Shown here piece by piece: positions 1-12,400 of a stretch of DNA of 64,000 bases. Position 1 is the first letter of the stretch; each line of letters starts with the position of its first letter. The stretch comes from Allodiplogaster sudhausi (Eukaryota > Nematoda > Chromadorea > Rhabditida > Diplogasteridae). The notes beneath the pieces are model-generated. The model had not been told where the DNA came from. It searched no databases and saw only the letters and a program-made list of their open reading frames with translations. The translations under genes were made by a program, and so were the position numbers. Location of the stretch: the NCBI GenBank assembly GCA_945643635.1, contig CALZFC010000077.1, forward strand, positions 904,001 to 968,000, in the 5' to 3' direction.

Positions 1-367
1 AGAAGTGATGTATAGGAAAGTTGTTCGTCTTCACGAAAGCTATCTAACAGTAGTTTATTAAATGTGGTGATAGGTTGAATATGCGAGAAATAGCGGCTGC
101 GGAACTTGCCTCACAAAAATTAAATTTGCAAAGCCCCTCAGGGCACTTTTCCGGTACCCAATCGGAAGATAAATAGTGGCTGACATGGTATGTCCTCAAT
201 ATTGATAATAGTACAGAAAAAGTGCCCTGAGGGGCCCAGATATGATTTGTTGGGAGGCAAGTTCCGCAGCCGCTATTTCTCGCATATTCAACCTATCACC
301 ACATTTAATAAACTACTGTTTGATAGCTTTCGTGAAGACGAACAACTTTCCCATACATCACTTCTTC
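1..367. repeat. Foldback inverted-repeat element
   Basis: Bases 1 to about 118 and 253 to 367 are near-perfect reverse complements, and a second matched pair lies inside (about 133-152 with 218-239, sharing GCCCCTCAGGGCACTTTT). The whole forms one long hairpin with a loop of about 65 bases. The left end coincides with the window edge, so the element may extend further left. A diverged one-armed relative lies at about 1470-1650. The arms contain short open frames but nothing recognisable as protein. Probably a non-autonomous foldback or MITE-type element; no target duplication can be tested. Confidence 0.75.
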
Positions 368-2008
368 ATGAATAAATTGTTTAATATGCTTTTTTGTGTT
401 CGAATATTTTGGAGTCTTATTCTGCTTTACCATCATTCTACACTTTTTGGCGAATATTTTTATTTCGATAGAGCGAAAAAATAGCTATCGATTGATAGTT
501 TAACCTTTAAAACTGGTTCAAGCAGTCTCGATAAATCAATTTTTAAATGTAATTTTTGCGTATTGGTTGTGCACTTCGAAAGTCATAGGTCGCAGGTTCA
601 ATTCCGCGCACATGCAAATAAAATTTTGCGGGCTTTTACTACGGGAAATATGCTAAATAAACATCCGTTCTGACTTCAGGATGCTTTGTGGAGCAGAATG
701 GTGTATTGGATGAGTAAATAACATTAAGATTGCACAAAAAGTTGTACAATGCGGATCTGTCACTTTGACGCGACCGCCATGGGAAAATCGATACAGTCAT
801 TGGTGGGGACGTCCTATCCAGATGTAAATGAGGTATGTTGTAGAGAATTTTGTCGCGTACAGAATAGTACTATTCACATTCTGTAGTCTTTGAATTTGTC
901 GAAAATATAGCGATTCGAATCTGGGGCAGGCCCTACTGGAGGCATACAGAGAGGCTCTCTTAACACCATGTATGCTCTCTTTTATCTTCTAATGCTACAT
1001 GCTCCTCATTTTTTTCCAATTACATTTTCACAATAAAGCTCAATCTGATATCTTTCTCTTCATCTTTCTCATTGGTAGTTGTTTCTAGTTTTAATACATG
1101 CAAAATTAATTGTACATATGTACTAGCGGAGCTATGGGGGGACCTGGTATCAAATTTTCCGCCCATAATCTCCCTTGGAGTCTTGGATATGTCCTAGCAT
1201 AGGATTTGTTTGATTAGGGTTCACACAAAAGCGCGCAAAAGAGTTTGCCCGCGCGCGACTCCGAACCTGGGTCGTTAGAAATTCTGATTGCGATGAAAAT
1301 GCACCAAAAAGCCACAAAATAATTCATATCTCGAATATGCCTGAACGAATACAGACGATCAACCCATGTTTCGATAGCTAATTTTTGGATCTATCTTAAT
1401 AAAAATATGCCCCAAAAAGTTTCAGTGATAGCTAAGGTCGAAAAAGTGGCCTAAACATTCTCGGACCAAAAGTAGATCAAAAACGTCGTTGTATGGAAAA
1501 CTTTTGTATGAGACATTTGTTCATCTTCGCAAAAGCTACAGAATGATATATAACACTTTGTCATAACACCAACATCCGAGAAAAAACAGCCGCGGAAATG
1601 GCGTCCAAAAATTTTGAGATTTCACGGCCCCCTCAGGGTACTTTCCCGGAAACCCAGCCAAACGAGAATAGGCTCATTTCAAAGGTCTCCTAAAACTGTA
1701 CAATATTCTGAATGTCCCATCCCGCTCCGGTCCCAAATCTCCGAGAATTGATTTTTCAAAAGTTCGCTCCTAACAAAATGGGTCCGCCTGTTTTTGCCTC
1801 GTATCTATCGATCTAGGAACTTTCAGTAGATCAGCTATAGATCAGTCGATTCGCCGTCAAAAACTACATGATATATGTCGAAAGCAAGAAATGCGCAGGT
1901 ACAGATTTTGAGATAGTGAGCAAATACAGAGCAAAAAAGGAGTTTATTTTGAGTAATTCTTTTCTTTTTTTTGTTTATTCAAAAACAATTTATAATTAAA
2001 ATTCATAC
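368..2008. other. Intergenic, no gene seen
   Basis: No coding exon is supported here. The stretch holds a diverged relative of the foldback element (about 1470-1650) and one copy of a short dispersed motif (about 920-967, ending in the near-palindrome AGAGAGGCTCTCTTAA). The 3' exons expected for the receptor fragment at 2009-2775 are missing, so that copy is truncated here. Confidence 0.5.
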
Positions 2009-2775
2009 CTTAACGAAAATAAGCGAACTCGCCGGCATAGCAAGAAGCACACGGATGTTGATTGCTTGACTAATGAAACCTGATATTTGACGCATTAAAC
2101 GCTATATTCTTAACGAAATCTAAGTACCGTATTTTCTCTATTAGTGCCCCTCGCTCTATTAGAACAACCCCCCCCTCTAATAGTGCCCCCTCTCGCAAGG
2201 GTATTGAACAATAGTTCCCCTCCCGTTAATAGAAAACCCCCTCCAATAGTGCCCCCCCCAATTGCCTAATAGAAACTTACCAGGAATCTATGCTTGAGGT
2301 ATTAGATGCTCTTCCCAACGAACTCATTGCAAATTCATTCAAAATCTACGGTAAAACTGATATTCAAGTGATGATTCCATTGAAGTAGAGCTATAATTCT
2401 TCGTTTTTGTGAATAAAATGTTGTTATCAAACTTTTAGTTAATCACATTGAAAAAAGTACCCCTCCCTCTAATAGAACATTGAAAAATTGTACCCCCGGG
2501 GCACTAATAGAGAAAATACGGTATTTTGTTTTTTTAAAGTACGCATATTCCACTTTTTGCAATATCTGATGACTTTAAAATTGTCATGTTCTAAATATTG
2601 TGAAACAAAATTTTTCTCCAATTTGTCAAAAAGATTTGTGCATCATAAACCAAGAGACTACATAGTTGTAAACAAAAGGTTATGATTCCGTACCGATGAC
2701 TAGTAGCGTAGGCAGTACAAAGCCGTTAAATGTGTCTTCAACCACTTCTAGCAACTCAAAATAAGCAGCATCCAT
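2009..2775 (-). pseudogene. Truncated receptor paralogue (first two exons only)
   Basis: Two exons match the first two exons of the intact receptor at 5425-7828. Exon 1 runs 2775-2694 from an ATG and ends in phase 1 at a GTACGG donor. Exon 2 runs 2079-2009, has the same 71-nt length as the intact copy and ends at GTATGA. Together they encode the N-terminus, TM1 and the first cytoplasmic loop, including INIRVLLAMPASSLIFV. No exon for TM2 to TM7 follows on the minus strand. Intron 1 holds a 399-bp MITE. Non-coding flanks up to about 3900 also match those of the intact gene, so this is the remnant of a tandem duplication. Confidence 0.75.
2125..2523. mobile_element. C-rich MITE, full copy with TA target site
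   Basis: The ends are inverted repeats: TACCGTATTTTCTCTATTAG at the left and its complement at the right, ending ATACGGTA. Flanking TA dinucleotides fit a Tc1/mariner-like TA duplication. The subterminal parts repeat CTAATAGTGCCCC-like units separated by long C runs. There is no coding capacity. Related copies lie at 6291 and 27152. It sits in intron 1 of the receptor fragment. Confidence 0.8.
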
Positions 2776-5408
2776 TGATGACGAAAAAGCTGCACGAATC
2801 GAACTGAAAGAAGACAGATTGTGTGAACTGCTGATAATTATTACATATAAAACCAAGTAAAAAAATTTTTTTAGTACAGGCGAAGTCCCTGAAGTTAGAA
2901 TATTTCACTGTTTATCAATGCTAAAAACAGTAGTTAGAACAGCTATTTGATATTTTTCTGTTACATTTAGTATGCAATGGTATATTCTAACTTAGCGGAC
3001 AAAAGTTTAGCCTTTTCCGAAAGAAATTTTTTATTGACATCAAAAAAAAATTTTTTTTTCTTATGTAACAAGGTTAATGTATCGGAATACATTTTTTATC
3101 GGAATTCGGAATTCGGTTGGCTGAAAGTGTCAAATACAGAATTCTCTTATTCACATTTCAATAAGGACAATTTAACAACTGAGCTAAATGAATAAAATAT
3201 ATAATCAATGCATATCACGGCTTCACAGAAATGCAAGTCTGTCTCTTTTCATTGGTTGGAATACAAAATGTCCTCGTCGCCTCAGCAAGGGCCGCGCGAA
3301 ATCGTGGGCGTGATCTGAAAGAAAAGTGTGAGGAATACACTCAGTAGTTATTGACGTCAAAGGAAGAGGACTACAAAATAATGAAAATGATTCCAAATGT
3401 TTCCAATAATAAGAAATGAAAAGAGTTGCTTCCACGTACGCGCCTGAGTTACAGTTTATAAAAAAAAAAAGCAGGAAAAGTGGACCCGAGAACTGTGATC
3501 AATCCGTATTGTAGGCTTATCATGAAATACTGACTAAAATGCCTATGTACTTACAGATACATATATGTATGATATGTATGTAAATATCACATACGATAGG
3601 AGACATGTAAAAGATTGAGAAGAAAAAGATTCAAAATTTAGCAATTCTCGTCCAATCCGTCAAGTTGTTGTATGTATGTAAAAGCCGCCCATGCACTCTC
3701 AATCTTTCTTTCTCTTTCTCTCTCATTCTCTCTCTCTCTGTTTTCATCTCCTTTCTCTCTTTTCCGACACAGCGCGGCATGTGTGGTACATATGTACATA
3801 TGTATGTATGTTCTATTTCTAGATACAATTAACTGCAACACGCAATGCTAGCGGCTCCAACACGACTCAACAAGTCAGGCCAACCACACTTTTCAATTTT
3901 GCATTCTTTTGCTATACTCTCAATTTGAACAGTTTTAGGGCCGCTGTATTGAAGAAGGTCTTGTGATCTCAATCGAATGATCAATAAGCCAAACAGTCCC
4001 CTTTCCATCCAAACTTTCGTTATCTGTTTTCATAACCTTGAACTCTATTTATTAGAACTAGAACAAGACACAATAGGATGAGTTGGAATGCGTCGAAGGC
4101 TAAAAGACAGGCGGAACCTATGAAATGCACTTTTTCAATAGTCGTAATAGCAAATGAAAATGTGGCATAAGGAATGTTATTTTCCGTTTACAGGACGACC
4201 TTTGAAAGATGGGTTACCAATTGTAGAAATCGTATAATACACTGATACTTTATTTAAATGATAGCCAGAGTATATTAGACATGCAAACGTGTCAGGAAGA
4301 GGGAATTCCTAGAAACATATGTAAGTAACAAAAAACAAGTGATCTTTCAATGAGTACTCTCAGTTGGTATCGTTATCTAAATTTCTAGAGTTTTTTTTAA
4401 TTATTACTATAAAAGTGTTGTAATCGTTGATCCTTTGCCACAAAAGGAACGATTTCAAGCTTTTCTCTCTCTCACCAAGTGGCCTATTACACAAGCGCTA
4501 GCTATCGTACGGCGAGACGTTCTCGCCAGCGAACTCGTAATAGAAACAACAATAAATTTATCATTACTCATTTATTATGTTGAACTAGAACAAGATACAA
4601 TTGGCTAAGTTGGAAGGAATTGAAGGCTGAAAGACAGGCGGAGCCAATTGGCCCCTCGATCTGCCCTATTTTTCTTCTCATCCGCTCATCTCGCTCTCTC
4701 CGGATGACACTCTTCTCACCGTCCATACCAGAAATGGACAAGGGCACGACTTCTTGGAGTGGAACCTTGGAGTGTCCACATTGAGGAAAATAGGGAAGAG
4801 GAGGATGGAATGAAGACAGAAAACATTGACAGAGAGAGAGAGATAAAAAGATAGCTAGATAGACAGAGTGAGTGAGAGAAACAGAGGGCCTGTGGGAATG
4901 TCAGGGAAAAAGAGAGAAAGAGAGACATAGAGAAGGAGAGAGAGAAAGAGAGATACCTTCTCCTTCCTCTTTAATCGTGTCTCCTCCCTCCTAATCCTTC
5001 ACGTTTCTTTCTGTATCGAAGAAAAACTACTAACAATAAGTAAACGTTTCTCTTAAAGATTAAAGAGATGATGGATGTGCTGTGAGCAAAAATTGTTGCC
5101 GCTGCGATGAAGGCACATATGTATATAGTATGTACTATGTACATATCTATGTACATACATAGGTTACTGACATCGAAACGTGAGTACTGCAAAATTACTA
5201 AAATGTTTCGGGAATTTTTTTCAAAGATAAGAAATGAAAAAAATTGTTTTCGCTATTGAAAAAGACTATGTTTTGTTGACTATTGGAGGTAGGCGTATAA
5301 TTTGCACCAAAATGACTGCCAGTATTTATAAATAATTTCAGTATGACTAGCTCGATATCAAACTGTGACGACTACAAACAGGAATGAAAGATGAAGTAAA
5401 CTGAACTT
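2776..5408. other. Intergenic: duplicated flank, microsatellites
   Basis: Bases 3200-3900 are a diverged direct copy of 8220-8780, the upstream flank shared by the two receptor copies. Two related blocks of about 80 bases lie at 4030-4120 and 4565-4645. A CT tract occupies about 3700-3760 and a GA tract about 4830-4950. No exon chain could be supported. Confidence 0.5.
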
Positions 5409-5414
5409 TTTATT
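5409..5414 (-). terminator. Poly(A) signal AATAAA of the receptor gene
   Basis: The minus-strand hexamer AATAAA begins 11 bases after the stop codon at 5425, giving a very short 3' UTR as is common in nematodes. Confidence 0.55.
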
Positions 5415-5424
5415 GGCGGGAAAC

Positions 5425-6756
5425 CTATGTTTGCGCCTGTGAATAAGAGCTACTCGAAATAAGGATTGAAAGGGGTTGTTGCGAAAGCGTGGAAGGGTCG
5501 CGGAAGATTCGCGGGAAGGCCCGCTTTAGGGCGGTGCGATATTCGGTCGAGCACAGCGAGTACAAGTAGAAGTTCAGCACTGATCTGGAAGGAGGAAATG
5601 AACTGAACCTCAAAACTCTTGTAGTAACTAGGATCGAATATTCATGCAAGTAATCAAATGAAGATTGATGCAATGTTTTTTTATATTCTTATTCACTTGT
5701 GTATAATTCGATAATAGTATTGATAATTTAACTAACTTAAAAAAAAGAAATGCAATGCACTTAGAGTAGACTCTTGACTTACGAGAGAACATTGACTGCT
5801 TTCTGACTGGTCAACAAGATTATCTCGAGAGGAGAAAAACCCCATCCAAGCAGAGTTACGTGGCTGAATATGAAAGTGATGGAAGAGACCACCAGCATCG
5901 CAGTCACTCGCTGGTTACTGCTATTTGACGAGGAATTCAGGCTATTCGCAGCTTGCCTCAAATAAAATGCTTGAAACAGAAAGAGACTTGCGTATTTAAA
6001 TCTGACGATTCACCTCCTCAGAATGAACAATTTTATGCCTATTACTATGTTGAAGAAGACGAGCGAAATTGCCGGAATTCCTCCGAACACCCACTAAATT
6101 TGAGCTTTTATAAACTTTTACGTGAATGCGTCCTCTAGCCTTAAGCAATTGGTAGTAATTTAGTGCGAATAGTGTTGAATCATAGCCCGAAATTAGGGGA
6201 TCAGCATCACAATTACTGAAAAGAAAGAACTCATGCATTGGAGAATCGAGATCTGTGACGGTATGACCTTTATGACTAATTAACTCCATTTACCGTATTT
6301 TCTCTATTAGTGCCCCTCTCTCTATTAGAACCCCCCCCCCTCTAATAGTGCCAACCTCTTGACAAGGCCATTGAAAAATAGTGCCCCTCCCTCTAATAGA
6401 ACCCCCCCCCCTTCAATTGTGACCCCCCCCCCCCTATTAGTCTAAAACCTCGGCTCGAGATGTGCCTCGAATGGATTCTGGAGGCTCGTCCAAATGAATT
6501 AATTACAAATTCATTCAAAATTGACAATAAAATGGATCTTCCGGTGATGATTCAATTGAAGCCGAGCTATAAATCCCTTTTGCTAACTTCACAGTAACGC
6601 TGAATCGGTCAATTTTTCTTTCTCTTTCTTTGATGTTTCTAGTTTTATTACATGCAAAATTGTATATTATGTATATGTATATACATGTATGTATGTTATG
6701 TATATGTATATACATGTATGTATATTATTTATATTGTATATATTATATTACATTAG

Positions 6757-6791
<35 letters not shown>

Positions 6792-7828
6792 GTTTTGACT
6801 GACATTTCACGGTCGTATTCATAACATTTATAGCCGTAAACTAGAAAGCTTGGAGTCACAAGGATGAAAGTGGCGGCTGCCAAGCAGAGAACGACTGCGA
6901 CACGACGGCGCAGCCACTTTTCCTTCGTCGCGGCTGCGTAGCGCATTGGCCAGACAACTGCGTAGCAACGGTCAACGGCCAGAGCATTCAGGCAGAAACC
7001 ACTGGGTATACGGTTATAAATGGTATTGTTTGATGAGAGTATCCGGTTACTGATGCACCGACCTCCAACCAATAAAGACGTTCTCGAAATCGGGTAAATG
7101 TGAAGTGTAAATATAGCTAAAAAGAGATTTCCGGAATAGAATTGAATGCGTAAACAATATATATGGAGTGTAGCAAAAGAGCAGAAGAACATCGGCAAAG
7201 ACTGCGGCCTGGAAAGCATGAGCTCATATGAACGGGATGAATGCATAGGTAAAAGAAAAAACTTACACTTACATAGGTAAAAGAAAAAAAAATCGTCTAG
7301 ATAACCATAATGGAAAAAACTAAGGTTTTAAATTATTTATAAGTTACGCTTTGTTATCATTTATGGAGATTTAATTTGAGTAATTTCTTTCTTTTTGTTT
7401 GTAAAAAAGGAGTTTAAATTAAAATTCATACCTTAATGAAAATGAGCGAGCTCGCCGGCATCGCAAAAAGCACGCGGATGTTGATCGCTTGACTGATGAA
7501 ACCTATGACATTGCATGGAAGAAACGTTAATAATCTTGACGACATCTCGGTTTTTTTAAGTCCGATTATTCTACTTTTCGCCGTATCCGGTTCACATTCT
7601 ACATATTATGCAAAAAAAAATTAAATTTTTGTTCTCTATACCGTCAAAAAGATTGTGCGAAAATAGCGGCTAACAATAAGGGTTCCTATAGACGAACTGC
7701 ATACATACATAATTATAAACAGAAACAACACAAACAAATAATTCCGTACCGATGATGAGAAGGGCAGGCAGCACAAAAGCGCCAATTGTGTCTTCAAGCT
7801 CGAATAACATCTGAGGATTAGGAGCCAT
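5425..7828 (-). CDS. Seven-transmembrane G-protein-coupled receptor, peptide/rhodopsin-like (8 exons)
   Basis: Spliced model, 333 aa: exons 7828-7750, 7502-7432, 7208-7063, 7001-6804, 6215-6122, 6093-6014, 5956-5783 and 5584-5425. All junctions are in phase and total 1002 nt. TM1 spans exons 1-2, TM2 is ADVLLLFCYTPYILF, and the DRY-box equivalent is ALAVDRCYAVVWP near residue 109. TM5 reads GGIPAISLVFFNIVIG, TM6 follows a Ser/Asn-rich loop, and TM7 is SSVLNFYLYSLCSTEYR, with LNFYLY where NPxxY is usual. These are hallmarks of class A receptors, closest in style to nematode neuropeptide or srw/FRPR-like receptors. The protein would act in the plasma membrane of neurons or sensory cells; the ligand cannot be inferred. 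Intron 3 is 61 nt and intron 5 only 28 nt. The intron between exons 4 and 5 holds a truncated MITE and a (TA)n run. Confidence 0.82.
6291..6580. mobile_element. C-rich MITE, 3'-truncated copy
   Basis: It begins with the same TACCGTATTTTCTCTATTAG terminus as the element at 2125 and stays alignable to about 6580, but the right terminal repeat is absent. It lies in the intron between exons 4 and 5 of the receptor gene. Its poly-C runs are longer than in the full copy. Confidence 0.7.
6758..6788. repeat. (TA)n microsatellite
   Basis: A run of TA dinucleotides starts about 15 bases from the exon-4 donor of the receptor gene, within its intron. Confidence 0.9.
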
Positions 7829-8954
7829 TGATGAAGAAATGCAGCACGAAGTGAGTACTAAAATAAAAATGATTGTGAGCTGCTGATCATCATTACATAT
7901 ATGTACCTATTTAAAACAATGTAAAATTTTTAATACACGCGAAACGTTGTATCTGAAGCTTGAATATACATATCACGATTTATCAATCCTGACGATAAAG
8001 AAAAATAGTTAAGAAAGCGTCTTGATATTTTTTCTACATCATAAAGTAAACAAGGCAATCTTCTAAATTAAAATATAGGCTCTACTAAAATAATTTTTTC
8101 CAAACATCGACTTATGTCACAGTGATGATGTATCGGAATAAAATTCAGTAGGCAAAAAGTGTCAAATTAGGAATAATCTATTTCAGATTTGAATACGGAA
8201 GGTACGATAACAACCGAGTTATGTAATATATGATCCACGCATATCACGGCTTCACAGAAATGTCAGTCAGCCAATTCCACTTTTCTTTGGTTTGAATACA
8301 AATTTTATTTATCATCAAGGGTCACGCGGAATCGTGGGTGTGTTCTGAAAGAAAAGTGAGAGGAATGCATATAGGGGCTACTGACGTCAAAGTGAGAGGA
8401 CTACAAAATAATGAAAATGTTACCAAATGTTTCGAAATATAAGAAATGAAAGATTTGCTTCTACATACGCGCCAGAACTACATTTCATTAAAAAAATAGA
8501 ATTAAAAATGGACCTGAGATCACTTCATTTTGTAGGCAGAAATAGCCCATACCATATAAGAGGTAGGAAGAAAAAGATATAGCAATTCAATCTTTCTTTC
8601 TCCTTCTGTCTTGTTCTCTTATTTCTGTGTCCTTTATCTCTCTTCCTACAGAGCGGAGTCGTGGTTGTATGTTCTATTTCTAGATACAATTCAACAGCAA
8701 TACGCAATGCGAGCGGCTCCAACACGACTCCACAAACAACCAGGTTATCCACGTTTTCAACCTTGCAGCTTTTTCTCATGTACTCTCAATTTGAAGTGTT
8801 TTTGCAGCGAAATGGCAAATAATGTTTGGGCCAGTCCATGCCGAATATTTAGAAAAAAAAGATAGTCTTCCTTAAGTTATATGCAAAGCATTTTATTCAA
8901 TTATATTTGTGTTTTTGTTTTTTTCATTCAGAAACTTATTGACTATCTTAGCCT
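7829..8954. other. Upstream flank of receptor gene, tandemly duplicated
   Basis: About 8220-8780 aligns with 3200-3900, marking the upstream part of the tandem duplication that also produced the receptor fragment. No exon was supported. This stretch should contain the receptor promoter, but no specific site can be named. Confidence 0.5.
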
Positions 8955-9019
8955 GGACTTTTTCACATCTTCGGAATCAAAAAGTGCGCAATGTCTCAGA
9001 AGATGGCCACCTTCAGAGA
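8955..9019 (+). pseudogene. Relic of UGT exon 5
   Basis: The translation GLFHIFGIKKCAMSQKMA matches exon 5 of the UGT copies downstream, for example GLFHILGIKKYAVTQTMA in UGT-B. The match covers about 65 bases and then stops. No neighbouring UGT exon is found on either side, so this is an isolated relic of a further family member at the left edge of the cluster. Confidence 0.7.
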
Positions 9020-9402
9020 TGTATATATATACATAAACATGTACATACATACATATGTATGTACGTATGCTCTCAAACATACACATGCACATATGTAAAC
9101 ACTCGCTCAATCGACCATATCTTCCCCACAATCAGAAACATGTATGTATGCTGGTCAACAATCTTACATTAGACAAGATTGTCACTCCCTCGGTCGTCTA
9201 GCGATAAGAACCTTGCGTCTTGCAGAGTTATTTACTATAACAGTGTTTATAGATCGCGAGGTGGTAGGTGCGTTTGGATTGAACTCTTTGTTTAGCCTTG
9301 CGCCACTTTATAGTAAAGAATATATCTTACATTTTATCCTCACTGTATTGGAGGTAAATTTAAAAAAAATTATTTTAACCTAATTGCAGCATCATTTATG
9401 CC

Positions 9403-12400
9403 ATGCTACTTTCAACTTTTCTGGTTGTTCTTCTTCTTCTTTTTCTTCTAATCGAAACGGTGTTCGCGCTCAAATTCCTCGCGTATAATCCGATCTTTGG
9501 ACACAGTCATGCCAACTTTATCGGAAAAGTCGCCGACACCCTCGCGGATGCTGGGCACGAAGTTGTCAGTTCGCATATTGCTATAATTAATCCTTTTGTT
9601 ATTAAATGTTCCTCGAAAGAGACCGAATGCTCACCTCTCTGTTGTCTTTCAATGAAGACTAGCAAAGAAAAGTCGAAACTATGAAAACGTTAAAAATTAT
9701 ATTTACCAAATATTCCTAGTAATATGCTAATTTAACAACTCTAAACGCCTCATCTCCGTTCTTACATGTAGCTTGTCCAGACTCATGGACTTTAAAGTAG
9801 TTTGCATGATTATTGGATATTCAAGAATCGTGAGATTCAAATTAGCTTTTCAATGCTGATAAATAAATAAGTAAGTCGTTTATGCCAGGTGATGCTAAGC
9901 CAGGTGACTCATACTCGCTATCGCAATGTGACGAGCGAGCGTGCGCGAGTAATCCTCGTTGCCGGCAACGACTTCTCCAAGCAGTTCACACGAATACAAG
10001 ACGAGACAATGAGCGAAAGCCTGTGGAAGGGATCTCAGCGAAATTCGTACACTTTTGTCCAGGTTGACGCAAGCTTTGTGCTCTTTCGTGGAATAAAATT
10101 TGTTGTTCTTCTTCTTCTTCTTCTTCAGATTTTCAGAATAGAGACTCCATACTTTGCTGAAATGTGTCGCGGTAAGATAAGGTTTTGTTCGAACATACCA
10201 TGCTCTTCATTACGCGACTTTCATCATGTATGATCTCGCCAATCGATAATAAGATGACAGCATTTACCGCCAGATGTCCTCAACGCTCCTGGCTTGCTCG
10301 ATCAACTGCGTGCCGAGAAGTTTGACGGAGCCTTCTCCGAATATTCAGCCGCACGATTAATCTCCCTCGAGGACACAGACAAGCGTCTCTGATATGTCCA
10401 GGACATTTTATTGTCCATGACATTTCAGAGACACTTGGTAGACATGTCAGGGACAAATTTTCCAAAGGGAATCGTCAAAATTAATGTTTTTTTTTCTATT
10501 TTTTTTCGCTTTCTTCATATGACATGCGCACATTGGAAGTTTTTTTCTCCAGACTATAAACACTCATCTTTAACAATGGAGACGAAAGAAGTGCACAAAG
10601 CAGCATCAGACATTAAGCATTTTGGAAATACTTCCCATTTTTTTCAATTCTTCTAATCAGCACTCCGAATATTTTCGAGACGAAATATGCTTGTAGATTT
10701 TTGAATTCTTTTTTTTTTACAAAAGAACCAATAGATATCTCCTTCCATTACTTTATTATGTCAATACAGAAGAGCAATGAAAAACAAGTTTATCAAACAA
10801 TACGAGAGGCAGAGAGTGAGAGACTTAGTCGAGGAGGCCGAATGTCATGTCGTCGTATTACTCCTCCTTCTCTTCTTTCTTTACCGTCTTCTCCTATTCG
10901 GGAGCGGTGGCTGGCGCGACGGCGGAACCAGCAAGCAGCCGCGGCTCCGCCTCCCTTCGAGCCCCCGGCAACAGTTCGGGAAGCTCATCTATTTAATCAT
11001 CAAAAACAAATCACAGAATTAAGAATTAATCAAAAATTTTTAGAAGCTCATCTATTTAATCATCAAAAAACAAATCACAGAATTAAGTAAGCAAAACGAC
11101 AATGGATGCGCAGTAAAAAAACACTTTTTGAAAACTGCTTCTCCTGCCAAAAGTAACAGCTACAGTACGTATAAACAGTACGATTGCGCGTTCAATAAGG
11201 CGAAGTCATAACTTTTGTCTCGGAGACAAGAAATGACATTTGGCGTGTTTGTTTCGCCTCTCTTCAAATTGCATACTCTCTCGCCTTCTCAAGATGTCTT
11301 GGACATTGTCCCAGACATTCTCAATGTCTTGGACATAATATTTTTCCAAAAGTGTCCGAGACCTTTCAAAGACATATGAGAGACAGATGCGAGACCCGTG
11401 TATTAACATAGGCCTTTTCCTTAGTGTCTGGGACATTTGCCTCCCACCCTAGAAAATGTCCTGGACATATCAGAGACGCTTGTCCATGTCCTCGAATTAG
11501 ATTAATCGTGCGGCAGATCTTTGTGGATTCGGTTCGAAGAATTTCATGACCACTATTATGAGAAATTTCTTTTTATGACTATTTCCTATTATTATGAGAA
11601 AAAAGAGTTTGAATTCTTCAAGAATTTGCAACCAATTTATTGCATTTACGGACTACAAGAATATCGATGAGACTTGTTATTTATAAGGCATTTTCTACAT
11701 CCTCGGAATTAAAAAGTATGCGGTAACACAAACGATGGCCTCGATAGACGACAGTTATATCACGAGTGTGCCACTATTTCCTAGCTTTATGCCGGGTCAT
11801 TGTTGTTTTTTTCTTATTATATACATTTATTTATTTTATTTTTATATTAGTGTGACTGTTTGTACATATGTATATAGCATATGTACATACATAATAAAAT
11901 CCGTTACACGTAACTGATATGAAATACATTCATATCACCTCCTGTCTTTCATATTATCCCATTTAGGTCTAACATCCCTTCATGGTGATAAGATGTCCTT
12001 TACGGAACGCATCTCTAACCTGCTCTTTGTTTACTGCTGGAAATTGTCGTACGACGAACTAAGGGCCGGCTACAGGAAAGTATTCGAGGAATTCGACAAG
12101 CGCTTACCTTCAGTTGACGTTCGGTCTTTTAGCTTTCGTAATTCGTATAGTATGAAAAGCGTTCCTGCACTTTATAAAATTACATAACTTCAGGAAATCG
12201 CAAGGAATGCAAGCTACTTCTTCATCAACACGGATCCCCTGGTCGACTTTCCCCGGATCGTTAGCCGAAAAATGGTCGACATTGGAGGAATCGCCGTGCC
12301 AATGAAGTCTAACTCTTCGAATATTTTATAATTTTATTGTTTTATAAAATCTTTAAAAACTTCAACTAATTGGTTAAGTCTGACTAAATTCTAGCCCCTT

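Noticed and set aside
584..612. tRNA-like 3' half with a GGTTCAATTCC box B
   Set aside because: No matching acceptor, D-arm or anticodon stem upstream, and the T-stem has mismatches. At most a tRNA-derived fragment.
7002..7062. Frameshifts in the receptor TM2-TM3 exon
   Set aside because: Reading straight through gives two frame changes, but a 61-nt intron (GTCGGT to ACCCAG) restores phase and a normal TM3, so an intron is the simpler reading.
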